Positions 42,946 through 50,527 of a DNA stretch of 64,000 bases are shown here, one piece after another. Made by a program: the position numbers and the translations under genes. The stretch is from Actinosynnema pretiosum (lineage in GTDB: Bacteria > Actinomycetota > Actinomycetes > Mycobacteriales > Pseudonocardiaceae). The DNA is taken from contig NZ_JAMTCF010000007.1 of NCBI RefSeq assembly GCF_024171695.1, positions 62,001-126,000 of the forward strand. The letters run 5' to 3'. Below the pieces are notes generated by a model, which had not been told where the DNA came from, searched no databases, and was given only the letters and a program-made list of their open reading frames with translations. How positions within the stretch are numbered: position 1 is the first letter of the stretch; each line of letters opens with the position of its first letter.

Positions 42946-43395
42946 TCACGGCGCCTGCGGCCGGTCCAGCAGGCGGGACAGCACGACGGTCGACACCGTC
43001 CGGTCGATGATCTCCACCGCGCGCAGGCGCTCCAGCGCGGTCTCCAGGTGGTGGATGCTCGCCGCCCGCAGGTGCACCACGGCGTCGGCCGCGCCGGACA
43101 CCGTGTAGGCGGCCATCACCTCCGGCATCGGCTCCAGGCGGGCCTTGATGTCGTGCGGGGTGACGTTGCCCCGGCAGTGCACCTCGACCAGCGCCTCGGT
43201 GCCCCAGCCCAGCTGGGCCGGGTCGACGACGGCGGTGAAGCCGCGCAGCACGCCCGTGTCCAGGAGCTTGTCCACCCGGCGCTTCACCGCCGGGGCCGAC
43301 AGCCCCACGTCCTTGCCGATGTCCGCGAAGCTGGAGCGGGCGTTGGCCACGAGGCACGAAATGATCCGCTGGTCGATCGAGTCCACACGCAACAT
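42946..43395 (-). CDS. Lrp/AsnC family transcriptional regulator
   Basis: A 149-residue regulator with an N-terminal winged helix-turn-helix (VDSIDQRIISCLVANARSSF, then VGLSAPAVKRRVDKLLDTG) and a C-terminal RAM ligand-binding domain (ALVEVHCRGNVTPHDIKARL onward). The ATG at 43395 gives a standard Lrp N-terminus. It is divergent from ddaH with 66 bp between; a palindrome in the gap (43412-43427) is a natural operator. A role in sensing an amino acid linked to arginine metabolism is an inference from the neighbour. Confidence 0.9.
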   Translation of the reverse strand: MLRVDSIDQRIISCLVANARSSFADIGKDVGLSAPAVKRRVDKLLDTGVLRGFTAVVDPAQLGWGTEALVEVHCRGNVTPHDIKARLEPMPEVMAAYTVSGAADAVVHLRAASIHHLETALERLRAVEIIDRTVSTVVLSRLLDRPQAP

Positions 43396-43411
43396 TCTGC
43401 ATGACGAAGCG

Positions 43412-43427
43412 CAATGCAGCGGCATTG
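43412..43427. promoter_or_regulatory. Palindromic operator candidate between lrp and ddaH
   Basis: CAATGC AGCG GCATTG is a perfect 6-bp inverted repeat around a 4-base centre, 17 bp upstream of the lrp start and 35 bp upstream of the ddaH start. Lrp family members usually bind such sites near their own promoter. Confidence 0.5.
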
Positions 43428-43461
43428 TTCGACGGTCAGGGGCTCACTTACATTTCGATCC

Positions 43462-44340
43462 ATGACTTCGGTTTCCCTGGTCGCGCCCGGCGACGCGCCC
43501 CTCACCCTCGCCGTCGCCGACGCCCCCGCCCCCGCGCGGGTGCCGACCGCGCGGCGCTACCTCATGTGCGAGCCGAGGCACTTCGCCGTCGAGTACCGGA
43601 TCAACCCGTGGATGGACCCGGAGCAGCCGGTCGACGTCGAGCTGGCCGTGCGGCAGTGGCGCGAGCTCAAGGGCGCGTACGAGGCGCTGGGGCACCGGGT
43701 CGACGTGGTCGAGCCGGTGCGGGGCCTGCCGGACATGGTGTTCGCGGCCAACTCGGGCACCGTCGTCGGCGGCCGGGTCCTGGGCTCGCGCTTCCGCGCC
43801 CCGCAGCGGGCCCCCGAGGCCGAGCACTTCCGCCGCTGGTTCGAGGCCAACGGCTACCCCGGCGTGGTCATGCCGGAGCGGATCAACGAGGCCGAGGGCG
43901 ACTTCGCCTGGACCGGCCGCTACCTGCTGGCCGGGACCGGCTTCCGCACCGACCCGGCGGCGCACGCCGAGGCGCAGGAGGCGCTGGGCGTGCCGGTGGT
44001 GTCGCTGCGCCTGGTCGACCCGAGGTACTACCACCTGGACACGGCGCTGTTCGTGCTGGCCGACGACCTGGTGGCGTACTACCCGGAGGCGTTCTCGCCG
44101 GGGTCGCGCGAGGTGCTCGCCGGGCTGTTCCCGGACGCGGTGCTGGCGGACGAGCGGGACGCCGCGTGCCTCGGCCTGAACGCGGTCTCGGACGGCCGCA
44201 ACGTGGTGCTGCCGGTGGAGGCCCGCCGCCTGGCGGCGGAGGTGGAGCGCAGGGGCTTCACGGCCGTGCCGGTGGACATCTCGGAGCTGCGCAAGTCCGG
44301 CGGCGGCCCCAAGTGCTGCACCCTGGAGATCCGGGACTGA
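43462..44340 (+). CDS. ddaH: Dimethylarginine dimethylaminohydrolase (DDAH) family protein
   Basis: Amidinotransferase-superfamily enzyme that hydrolyses N-omega-methylated arginines to citrulline; some relatives act on other guanidino compounds. The 292-residue protein has the family RYLMCEPRHFAVEYRINPWM opening, DMVFAANSGTVV, the catalytic histidine in YYHLDTALFVL and the nucleophilic cysteine in GGGPKCCTLEI close to the C-terminus. A TACATT box at 43449-43454 lies 7 bases before the ATG, consistent with a leaderless mRNA. It is divergent from the Lrp regulator. Confidence 0.88.
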   Translation: MTSVSLVAPGDAPLTLAVADAPAPARVPTARRYLMCEPRHFAVEYRINPWMDPEQPVDVELAVRQWRELKGAYEALGHRVDVVEPVRGLPDMVFAANSGTVVGGRVLGSRFRAPQRAPEAEHFRRWFEANGYPGVVMPERINEAEGDFAWTGRYLLAGTGFRTDPAAHAEAQEALGVPVVSLRLVDPRYYHLDTALFVLADDLVAYYPEAFSPGSREVLAGLFPDAVLADERDAACLGLNAVSDGRNVVLPVEARRLAAEVERRGFTAVPVDISELRKSGGGPKCCTLEIRD

Positions 44341-44383
44341 CGCCGCGCGGCGCCCCGGCTCCGGCCGCTCGCCCGTCGATCAC

Positions 44384-44413
44384 CGCTCCCCGGCGCCCGT
44401 GCGCCGGGGAGCG
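44384..44413 (+). terminator. Hairpin terminator after ddaH
   Basis: A 13-bp perfect stem (CGCTCCCCGGCGC / GCGCCGGGGAGCG) with a CCGT loop, 43 bp after the ddaH stop. No U-tract. Confidence 0.78.
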
Positions 44414-44966
44414 CTCGAATCCCCGCCTGATTCGCCCCGAACCCCCGCGCACAGCCTTCGGAACCAGCGTTGACCACGGTCCGTCACCGCTGTGGATGAT
44501 TCTGTGGACAACATGTGAAACAGATCCATTTCCGCTGGTCAACGCCTGTGGAGTTCTTCGCGTCCCTGTGGACAACCCCAACATGAAGTGGTCCAACCAG
44601 TACCCGGCCGCAACATGTTGTGCCGCTACTGCTCGCCACCGCCGTCCGACCCCGTCACCCGGTCCGGGGTGAGCGCCGCGCGCCCCCCACCGCCACCCCG
44701 TCGGCCTCGACCACCCCCGATCGGGCGAAATCCGGCGACCACCCCCACCGGCCCGCGCATGATGTCCCCGAGGCCCTGCTCCGCGCCCCTGCCGCCCGGT
44801 GGGACGCGCCCTGCGGAGCGGCCCGCCCGGTCGTCCGCAGCGGGTCCCGCACGCCTCTCGCCAGCGCATTTGCCGACTTCACCCGTTCGCATGACCTCGC
44901 TGGCGTGCGACACCCCCCTGGTGCTCCGATCGACAGCACTGCCGTCGCACAGGTAGGGAGCGTGCC
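44414..44966. other. Intergenic region with DnaA-box-like repeats
   Basis: About 550 bp with no supportable gene. Positions 44460-44620 are clearly more AT-rich than the surroundings and hold four co-oriented TGTGGA-containing elements: TGTGGATGA (44491), TGTGGACAA (44503), TGTGGAGTT (44547) and TGTGGACAA (44567). The second and fourth are perfect reverse complements of the DnaA box TTGTCCACA. A CAACATGTTG palindrome follows near 44611. From 44640 on the sequence is Pro/Arg-like compositional noise. Confidence 0.5.
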
Positions 44967-45116
44967 GTGAACGAAGTCGACGCCCAGCGCCCGGCCCCCA
45001 GCCCGCACCAGGGCGAAACGGCGCGGCGGGAAGCGCCCGCGCCGCTCAGCGGGACCGAGTGGTTGGTCAAGCGAGCCCGGCAGCGGACCGGGCACGAGGA
45101 CAAGCGCGCCGGTTAA
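44967..45116 (+). CDS. Small hypothetical protein
   Basis: A possible 49-residue protein starting VNEVDAQRPAPSPHQGETAR and ending VKRARQRTGHEDKRAG. Support is limited to a GTAGGGAG ribosome-site-like sequence before the GTG, a clean TAA stop and a plausible hydrophilic, basic composition. Its last four bases overlap the end of the convergent LysR gene. I do not recognise it. Confidence 0.35.
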   Translation: MNEVDAQRPAPSPHQGETARREAPAPLSGTEWLVKRARQRTGHEDKRAG

Positions 45117-46156
45117 GCGGGGCGCTCGCGCTCGAACGCCGCCCACAGCAGGTTGAGCGGGTGGTCGGCCGGGAACTTCGCCCGCTCGTCCTTGCGGGCG
45201 AAGACCCCGACCAGGCGCTCCAGCTCCGGCTTCCGGTCGTTGCGCAGCTCCACCACGCGCAGCCCGGACCCCTCGCGCAGCTCGTTGTTCGCCGCGACCA
45301 CCCCCAGGCCCGAGGTGACGATCATGCAGCCCTTCACCAGGCCCGAGCGCAGCAGCGACATGCCGTACTGGATCTCGTCGATCTCCGCCGCGATGTCCAG
45401 CTCGCTCCGGTAGTCCGGCCCGAACCAGCCGCGCAGGAACTCCGCGATCAGCCCGTCCGACGGCACCACCAGCGGCAGCCTCGGCAGCTCGCCGGTGCCC
45501 GCGCTCGCGCCCAGCCGGTCCTCCGGCAGGTTGGTCAGCAGCGCCAGCCCGCCCCGCCGCCAGTCGATCACGTCGAAGTCGCCGAACGCCTCCGCGACGG
45601 TCCGCCCGGCGGGCGTCACGACGCTGCCGCAGACGATGTCGACCTCCTTGCTCTCCAGCTTGGTCCAGATGTCCTTGGTGCGGATGTGCACGACCTTCAG
45701 CTCGACGTCGCGCACCCGGAACTCCTCGGCGACGTGGTCCCAGGCCTTCGCCAGCGAGTCGAGCATGAACCGCGTGGTGCCCACGGTCAGCGTCGTGCCG
45801 AGCTTGCGCCTGCACTCGTGAATCGAATCCAGCCACTCGGTCAAAGTGGTCCGCGCCAATTCCACCAGCGCTTCGCCGGTGGGCGTGATCAGCACGTCCT
45901 TGCCGCGCCCCTGCTTCACCACCAGGGGTTCACCGCACAGCTGCCTGAAGTTCCGGTTCAGCGTGTCGATCTGCTTCTGGACGCTGGACTGCTCCCGGCC
46001 CAGCGCCCGCGCCGCGCGCAGCGCGGACTTCGTCTCGTACACCGCGATCAGCGTCCTGAGCTGGTCGAACGTGGTGTCCAGCAGTGCCGGTGGCGTGTTC
46101 AGCAGTCGACTGAGCCGGTTGCCCGCTGGCAGGAGCAACTGCGTCGAGGTGGACAT
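45113..46156 (-). CDS. LysR-type transcriptional regulator
   Basis: A 347-residue LysR family regulator. The helix-turn-helix lies at about residues 27-75 (TTFDQLRTLIAVYETKSALR, ARALGREQSSVQKQIDTLNR), followed by the linker helix and a periplasmic-binding-protein-like effector domain (TLTVGTTRFMLDSLAKAW onward). The ATG at 46156 leaves a 25-residue N-terminal extension before the HTH. It is divergent from the nuoB-nuoC-nuoI paralogue cluster, with 245 bp between, and may control it. The ligand is unknown. Confidence 0.87.
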   Translation of the reverse strand: MSTSTQLLLPAGNRLSRLLNTPPALLDTTFDQLRTLIAVYETKSALRAARALGREQSSVQKQIDTLNRNFRQLCGEPLVVKQGRGKDVLITPTGEALVELARTTLTEWLDSIHECRRKLGTTLTVGTTRFMLDSLAKAWDHVAEEFRVRDVELKVVHIRTKDIWTKLESKEVDIVCGSVVTPAGRTVAEAFGDFDVIDWRRGGLALLTNLPEDRLGASAGTGELPRLPLVVPSDGLIAEFLRGWFGPDYRSELDIAAEIDEIQYGMSLLRSGLVKGCMIVTSGLGVVAANNELREGSGLRVVELRNDRKPELERLVGVFARKDERAKFPADHPLNLLWAAFERERPA

Positions 46157-46346
46157 CCGCTGCCTCTCGTGTCCGCGCCGCGCGCGAAGTGTTCTACCGG
46201 TTAGTTGAACTGGACTTGACCGCATTTCGCGGGGAAGTAATCTGAAGAACTTGATCAATTTACCTGGACGCGGACGTGTCACCCGTAAGAGAATTCTCCC
46301 GCGACCGGCGGGGGACAGCCGGGAGCGAGCAGGGGGTTTGGGGGGT

Positions 46347-46382
46347 TGGGGGCCCGCCGGGTGGCAGCCCGGTGGGCCCCCA
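46347..46382. promoter_or_regulatory. GC-rich hairpin upstream of the nuoB paralogue
   Basis: A 15-bp stem (TGGGGGCCCGCCGGG / CCCGGTGGGCCCCCA, one G-T pair) with a TGGCAG loop. It ends 5 bp before a TAATCT -10-like box (46388-46393), which itself lies 8 bases before the GTG of the nuoB paralogue. It may act as a terminator insulating that promoter or as a protein site. Confidence 0.45.
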
Positions 46383-46401
46383 CGTACTAATCTCATCCGC
46401 C

Positions 46402-46815
46402 GTGACGGTTTCCACCCTCGACTGGGGCACCACGTACCGCGTCACCGTGCTCGACCTCGGGCTCGCCTGCTGCGGCGTCGAGGTGATGGCCGCCCTGGAC
46501 GGCGGGCACGACCTGGGCGCGCTCGGCGTGGACCCGGTCCGCTCTGCGGGGGAGGCCCACGTGCTGGTCGTGTCGGGCACGGTCACCGACGTCATGTTGC
46601 CCGCTGTGCTCGCCGCGTACCAGGAGATGCCGGAACCGCGTTACGTGCTCTCGGTCGGCGCGTGCAGCAACACCGGCGGCCCGTACTGGGACTCGTACAG
46701 CGTCACCAAGGGCATCGACCAGGCGCTGCCGGTCCACGTCGCCGTCCCCGGCTGCCCACCCCGTCCCGAGGCGCTCCTCGAAGGCCTCGCCGCGCTGCAC
46801 CGGATGGTCTCCTGA
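46402..46815 (+). CDS. NuoB-like protein, complex I subunit B paralogue
   Basis: A 137-residue paralogue of NuoB, about 45 residues shorter than the operon copy at 18527, mostly at the C-terminus. All four N2 cluster ligands remain: the Cys pair in DLGLACCGVEVMA, the Cys in SVGACSNTGGPYWDSY and the one in [15 protein letters not shown]. The GTG at 46402 follows a TAATCT box by 8 bases. It heads a three-gene set with NuoC- and NuoI-like proteins and overlaps the next gene by one base. Function unknown; it might form a soluble electron-transfer module. Confidence 0.85.
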   Translation: MTVSTLDWGTTYRVTVLDLGLACCGVEVMAALDGGHDLGALGVDPVRSAGEAHVLVVSGTVTDVMLPAVLAAYQEMPEPRYVLSVGACSNTGGPYWDSYSVTKGIDQALPVHVAVPGCPPRPEALLEGLAALHRMVS

Positions 46816-47405
46816 TGCCCCCGGCCACCGCCGCGCTCGCCGAGCGGGTGCCCGGCGCCCAGGTCAGGACCGCCTTCGGGCAGACCACCGCGCACGTCGC
46901 CCTCGCCGACTGGACCACCGCCGCCGCGCACGCCCGCGACGAGCTGGGCTGCGCCTTCTTCGACTGGCTCGGCGTCGAGGACGCGGGCCGTCCCGGAGCC
47001 TCGGGCGGCGCGCACGCGGTGCTGCTGCACGTGGCGAACCCGGACACCCGCGAGGGACTGGCGCTGCGCACCGAGGTCGGCGCGGACGAGGAGCTGCCCA
47101 GCGTCGCCGGGCTGTGGGCGGGCGCCGCCTGGCACGAGCGGGAGGCCGCCGAGATGTTCGGCATCCCGATCCTCGGGCGGCCCGAACCCGAGCGGCTGCT
47201 GCTGCCCGACTCGTTCGCCGGGCACCCGCTGCGCAAGGACTTCGTGCTCGTCTCCCGCGTGGTGCGCCCCTGGCCCGGCCGCCTCGAACCCGGCGAGGAC
47301 GGCTCGTCGGCGCCCAGCCGCAGGCGCGCCGCGCCGCCCGGCGTGCCCGACCCGTCGTGGGGACCGCGCCCGCAGACCGCACCTCCGGAGGACGACCGTG
47401 GCTGA
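46815..47405 (+). CDS. NuoC-like protein, complex I subunit C paralogue
   Basis: A 196-residue protein related to NuoC. It lacks the long N-terminal extension of the operon copy but keeps the signature: [20 protein letters not shown] and the HPLRKDF segment. The C-terminal 50 residues are Pro/Arg-rich and unlike NuoC. The start is ATG within a TGATG overlap with the upstream NuoB-like gene; the end overlaps the NuoI-like gene by 8 bp. No NuoD partner is nearby, although NuoC normally works next to NuoD. Confidence 0.82.
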   Translation: MPPATAALAERVPGAQVRTAFGQTTAHVALADWTTAAAHARDELGCAFFDWLGVEDAGRPGASGGAHAVLLHVANPDTREGLALRTEVGADEELPSVAGLWAGAAWHEREAAEMFGIPILGRPEPERLLLPDSFAGHPLRKDFVLVSRVVRPWPGRLEPGEDGSSAPSRRRAAPPGVPDPSWGPRPQTAPPEDDRG

Positions 47406-47922
47406 CCTGCCACCGCGCACCAGGGGCGTCATCGCGCTGCTGGAGGCCAACTGCACCGTGTGCATGATCTGCGCCCGCGAGTGCCCCGACTGGTGCATCC
47501 ACATCGACTCGCACACCGAGGTCGAGCAGCAGCCGGGGTCCGCGCGCCCGCGCGCCCGCAACGTCCTGGACCGGTTCGCCATCGACTACGGCCAGTGCCT
47601 CTACTGCGGCATCTGCGTCGAGGCCTGCCCGTTCGACGCGCTGCACTGGGCGCCGGACTTCTCCTACCCCGGCACCGGGACCCCGGACGGCTCCGGCGCG
47701 GTCGCCGAGCTGGTCCACGAGCGGGACGTGCTGGCCACCTGGGTCGACCAGGTGCCGCCACCGCCGCCGCTCGACCCGGCCGCCGAACCCGCCCCGGAGA
47801 CCGCCTCGGGCAGGCCGGGACGACCGGGGGCGCGACCGGGCGCCGGGCAGGGCGCGCGACCGGGGGCGCGACCGGGCGCAGGAACCGCCGCAGGGCCGGG
47901 GGCGTTGAGAGGGAGGACCTGA
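47398..47922 (+). CDS. NuoI-like ferredoxin protein, complex I subunit I paralogue
   Basis: A 174-residue two-cluster ferredoxin of the NuoI type. Both [4Fe-4S] motifs are intact: [17 protein letters not shown] and [17 protein letters not shown]. The C-terminal third is a low-complexity Pro/Gly/Arg/Ala tail with tandem GARPGA-like units (about residues 140-172), encoded by a GGGCGCGACCGG-type repeat. GTG start overlapping the NuoC-like gene. It completes the three-gene cluster. Confidence 0.83.
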   Translation: MADLPPRTRGVIALLEANCTVCMICARECPDWCIHIDSHTEVEQQPGSARPRARNVLDRFAIDYGQCLYCGICVEACPFDALHWAPDFSYPGTGTPDGSGAVAELVHERDVLATWVDQVPPPPPLDPAAEPAPETASGRPGRPGARPGAGQGARPGARPGAGTAAGPGALRGRT

Positions 47923-47942
47923 GGCACCCGGAGGCGAGCACC

Positions 47943-48803
47943 GTGCACAAGCACTTCAACGGGGTCAGAACGGCGGTCCTGCTCGGCGCGACGAGCGCGC
48001 TGATCGTCCTGATCAGCTCGTTCTTCGGCGAGACGGCGCTGCTCGTCGGCCTGGTGGTCGCCGTCGGCGTCACCGCGCACGCCTACTTCAACTGCGACAA
48101 GCTCGCCCTGCGGGCCATGCGCGCCCGCCCGGTGTCCGAGGTCGAGCAGCCCGCTCTGCACCGCGTCGTGCGCGAGCTGGCCAAGGCGGCCAGGCAGCCG
48201 GTGCCCAGGCTCTACGTCAGCCCCACCGCCGCCCCGAACGCCTTCGCCACCGGCCGGAACCCGCGCAACGCCGTCATCTGCTGCACCACCGGCGTCCTGG
48301 AGCTGCTCGACGAGCGGGAGCTGCGGGCCGTGCTCGGGCACGAGCTGTCGCACGTGCGCGACCGCGACGTCCTGGTGTCGTGCGTGGCGGGGGCCCTCGC
48401 GGGCGTGGTGAGCGCGCTGGCGGGCCTGGCGCTCGTCGCGGGCCTGTTCGGCGATGACGACGACGAGCGGCCCAACCCGATCGCGCTGCTGGTGATCGCG
48501 GTGCTCGGCCCGGTCGCGGCGGGGATCGTGCGGGCGGCGGTGAGCCGGTCCCGCGAGTACCAGGCGGACGCGTCGGCCGCCGAGCTGACCGGCGACCCGC
48601 TGGCGCTGGCGTCGGCGCTGCGCAAGCTGGAGGCGGGCGCGCTGGCCGCCCCGCTCGCGCCGGAGCCCGCCCTGGTCGCGCAGGCCCACCTGATGATCGC
48701 CAGCCCGTTCCGGCCGGGGGAGCACCGGGCGCGGCTGTTCGCCACGCACCCGCCCATCGCGGACCGCGTGCGCAGGCTGGAGGAGCTGGCGCGCGAGCGC
48801 TAG
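47943..48803 (+). CDS. htpX: HtpX-like M48 family zinc metalloprotease
   Basis: Integral membrane metalloprotease of the HtpX group, involved in membrane protein quality control. The 286-residue protein has two N-terminal helices ([17 protein letters not shown] and a second to about residue 45), the zinc site [13 protein letters not shown] and the downstream zinc-ligand glutamate in [13 protein letters not shown], with two more hydrophobic segments between. GTG start at 47943, 20 bp after the NuoI-like gene. It is convergent with rmlA. Confidence 0.9.
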   Translation: MHKHFNGVRTAVLLGATSALIVLISSFFGETALLVGLVVAVGVTAHAYFNCDKLALRAMRARPVSEVEQPALHRVVRELAKAARQPVPRLYVSPTAAPNAFATGRNPRNAVICCTTGVLELLDERELRAVLGHELSHVRDRDVLVSCVAGALAGVVSALAGLALVAGLFGDDDDERPNPIALLVIAVLGPVAAGIVRAAVSRSREYQADASAAELTGDPLALASALRKLEAGALAAPLAPEPALVAQAHLMIASPFRPGEHRARLFATHPPIADRVRRLEELARER

Positions 48804-48825
48804 CCCCCGCCCGCCCGCACCGCCG

Positions 48826-49704
48826 CTAGCCGCCCAGGCCCTCGGAGGCCACGTTCATCACGTACTGCCCGTACCCGGACTTGGCGAGCTTCTCGCCCTG
48901 CGCGTAGCACTGCTCCGCGCTGATGAAGCCCATCCGGTACGCGATCTCCTCCAGGCAGGCGATCCGCACGCCCTGCCGGTGCTCCAGCACCTGCACGAAC
49001 TGCCCGGCCTCCAGCAGCGAGTCGTGCGTGCCGGTGTCCAGCCAGGCGAAGCCGCGCCCGAGGTCCACCAGGTGTGCCCGGCCCTCGCGCAGGTAGGCCA
49101 GGTTCACGTCGGTGATCTCCAGCTCGCCGCGCGGCGACGGCTTGAGCGAGCGGGCGATGTCGACCACGCCGTTGTCGTAGAGGTAGAGGCCGGTGATGGC
49201 CTTGTTCGACTTCGGGACGGCGGGCTTCTCCTCGATGCTGAGCAGCTTGCCGGAGCCGTCGACCTCGCCGACGCCGTAGCGCTCGGGGTCCTTGACGGGG
49301 TAGCCGAACAGCACGCACCCGTCGAGGTTCGCGGCGTTGCCCTGGAGGACCTTGGAGAAGCCCTGGCCGTAGAAGATGTTGTCGCCCAGCACGAGCGACA
49401 CGTCGTCCTCGCCGATGAAGTCGGCGCCGATCACGAACGCCTCGGCCAACCCGTTCGGGTGAGCCTGCTCGGCGTACTCCAGCCGCAGGCCGAACTGCGA
49501 GCCGTCGCCCAGCAGGCGGCGGAACAGCGGGAGGTCGGCCGGGGTCGAGATCAGCAGCACCTCGCGGATGCCCGCGAGCATCAGCACCGACAGCGGGTAG
49601 TACACCATCGGCTTGTCGTAGACGGGCAGCAGCTGCTTCGACACCGCCTGCGTGATCGGGTGCAGCCGGGTGCCGCTGCCACCGGCGAGGACGACGCCCT
49701 TCAC
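48826..49704 (-). CDS. rmlA: RmlA, glucose-1-phosphate thymidylyltransferase
   Basis: Makes dTDP-glucose, the precursor of dTDP-rhamnose and other deoxysugars. The 292-residue protein has [20 protein letters not shown] (nucleotide-binding), [33 protein letters not shown] and YGVGEVD, with the EKP and [16 protein letters not shown] segments. The long-form length fits RmlA. The upstream overlap with yajQ (49701-49704) suggests an operon, although the functions are unrelated. No other rml genes are in the window. Confidence 0.94.
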   Translation of the reverse strand: MKGVVLAGGSGTRLHPITQAVSKQLLPVYDKPMVYYPLSVLMLAGIREVLLISTPADLPLFRRLLGDGSQFGLRLEYAEQAHPNGLAEAFVIGADFIGEDDVSLVLGDNIFYGQGFSKVLQGNAANLDGCVLFGYPVKDPERYGVGEVDGSGKLLSIEEKPAVPKSNKAITGLYLYDNGVVDIARSLKPSPRGELEITDVNLAYLREGRAHLVDLGRGFAWLDTGTHDSLLEAGQFVQVLEHRQGVRIACLEEIAYRMGFISAEQCYAQGEKLAKSGYGQYVMNVASEGLGG

Positions 49705-50192
49705 CGGTAGTTGGTGAACTGGAGGGCGATCCCGAAGTCCGCGCCCTTGAGCAGCGCGATCACCTCCTGCAGGTGGTCCTTCTTCTTGCCGGACACCCGC
49801 AGCTGGTCACCCTGGATCTGCGCCTGCACGCCCTTGGGAGCCTCGTCCCGGATGCGCTTGGAGATCTCCTTGGCCTTCTCGGAGGAGATGCCCTGCACGA
49901 GCGTGCCGGTGACCTTGAACACCTTGCCGGACACGGCGGGGTCGCCGATCTCGAACGCCTTCATGGAGATGCCCCGCTTGATGAGCTTCTCCTGGAACAC
50001 GTCGACCGCGGCCCGGCAGCGCTCCTCGGTCTCGGACTGGAAGGAGATCGCCTCCTCGCCCGCCCACGACACCTCGGTGCCGGTCCCCCGGAAGTCGAAC
50101 CGGTTGCTCAACTCCTTGGCCGCCTGGTTGAGCGCGTTGTCGACCTCCTGGCGGTCGACCTTGCTCACCACGTCGAACGACGGGTCTGCCAC
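49701..50192 (-). CDS. yajQ: YajQ family nucleotide-binding protein
   Basis: A 163-residue protein of the YajQ/DUF520 family with two ferredoxin-like lobes; members bind cyclic di-GMP or other nucleotides. Typical segments: [57 protein letters not shown] and [20 protein letters not shown]. It is the last gene before the tRNA-Tyr that marks the integration site. Physiological role here unknown. Confidence 0.93.
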   Translation of the reverse strand: MADPSFDVVSKVDRQEVDNALNQAAKELSNRFDFRGTGTEVSWAGEEAISFQSETEERCRAAVDVFQEKLIKRGISMKAFEIGDPAVSGKVFKVTGTLVQGISSEKAKEISKRIRDEAPKGVQAQIQGDQLRVSGKKKDHLQEVIALLKGADFGIALQFTNYR

Positions 50193-50314
50193 GTGCCCGG
50201 TACCTCCGCGTCGGTGTGTCCTGGAACCGTGGCGAGCCTACCGGGGTATCCCGGTTGCAAGGGGGTGAACGGGTGTGTGTATTGTTCTCCACGCACCGCC
50301 GGTACGGGGTGCGG

Positions 50315-50395
50315 GGCGGGTTGCCCGAGCGGCCAATGGGAGCGGACTGTAAATCCGTCGCGAAAGCTACAGAGGTTCGAATCCTCTACCCGCCA
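50315..50395 (+). tRNA. tRNA-Tyr (anticodon GTA)
   Basis: An 81-nt class II tRNA. The acceptor stem GGCGGGT (50315-50321) pairs with ACCCGCC (50388-50394), the anticodon loop CTGTAAA has GTA at 50349-50351, there is a long variable arm, and the T-arm is AGAGGTTCGAATCCTCT. The discriminator base is A; CCA is not encoded. A conjugative element begins right after it, so its 3' end is the likely attachment core, left intact by the integration. Confidence 0.95.
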
Positions 50396-50403
50396 CAACA
50401 CGT

Positions 50404-50447
50404 AGAACACCCCCGTGACCTGGTTGAAAAGGTCACGGGGGTGTTCT
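50404..50447. terminator. Terminator hairpin after tRNA-Tyr
   Basis: A 17-bp perfect stem (50404-50420 with 50431-50447), starting AGAACACCCCC and ending GGGGGTGTTCT, with a 10-base loop. It lies 8 bp after the tRNA and 80 bp before the integrase stop codon, and could end both the tRNA transcript and the leftward element operon. Confidence 0.82.
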
Positions 50448-50527
50448 CGTCTTGTCCGGCTCTGTACGGCTGGAACCGGTCCTCTACGGCTGTCTGTACC
50501 GAGGACGTACCGAAGTTCCGCGTCCCC

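Noticed and set aside
44491..44575. Chromosomal replication origin
   Set aside because: Only two perfect DnaA boxes, and no dnaA, dnaN, gyrB or other origin genes nearby; kept as a DnaA-box cluster only.
44588..44956. 122-codon frame after the DnaA-box region
   Set aside because: Proline-run composition without a start site signal or any motif.
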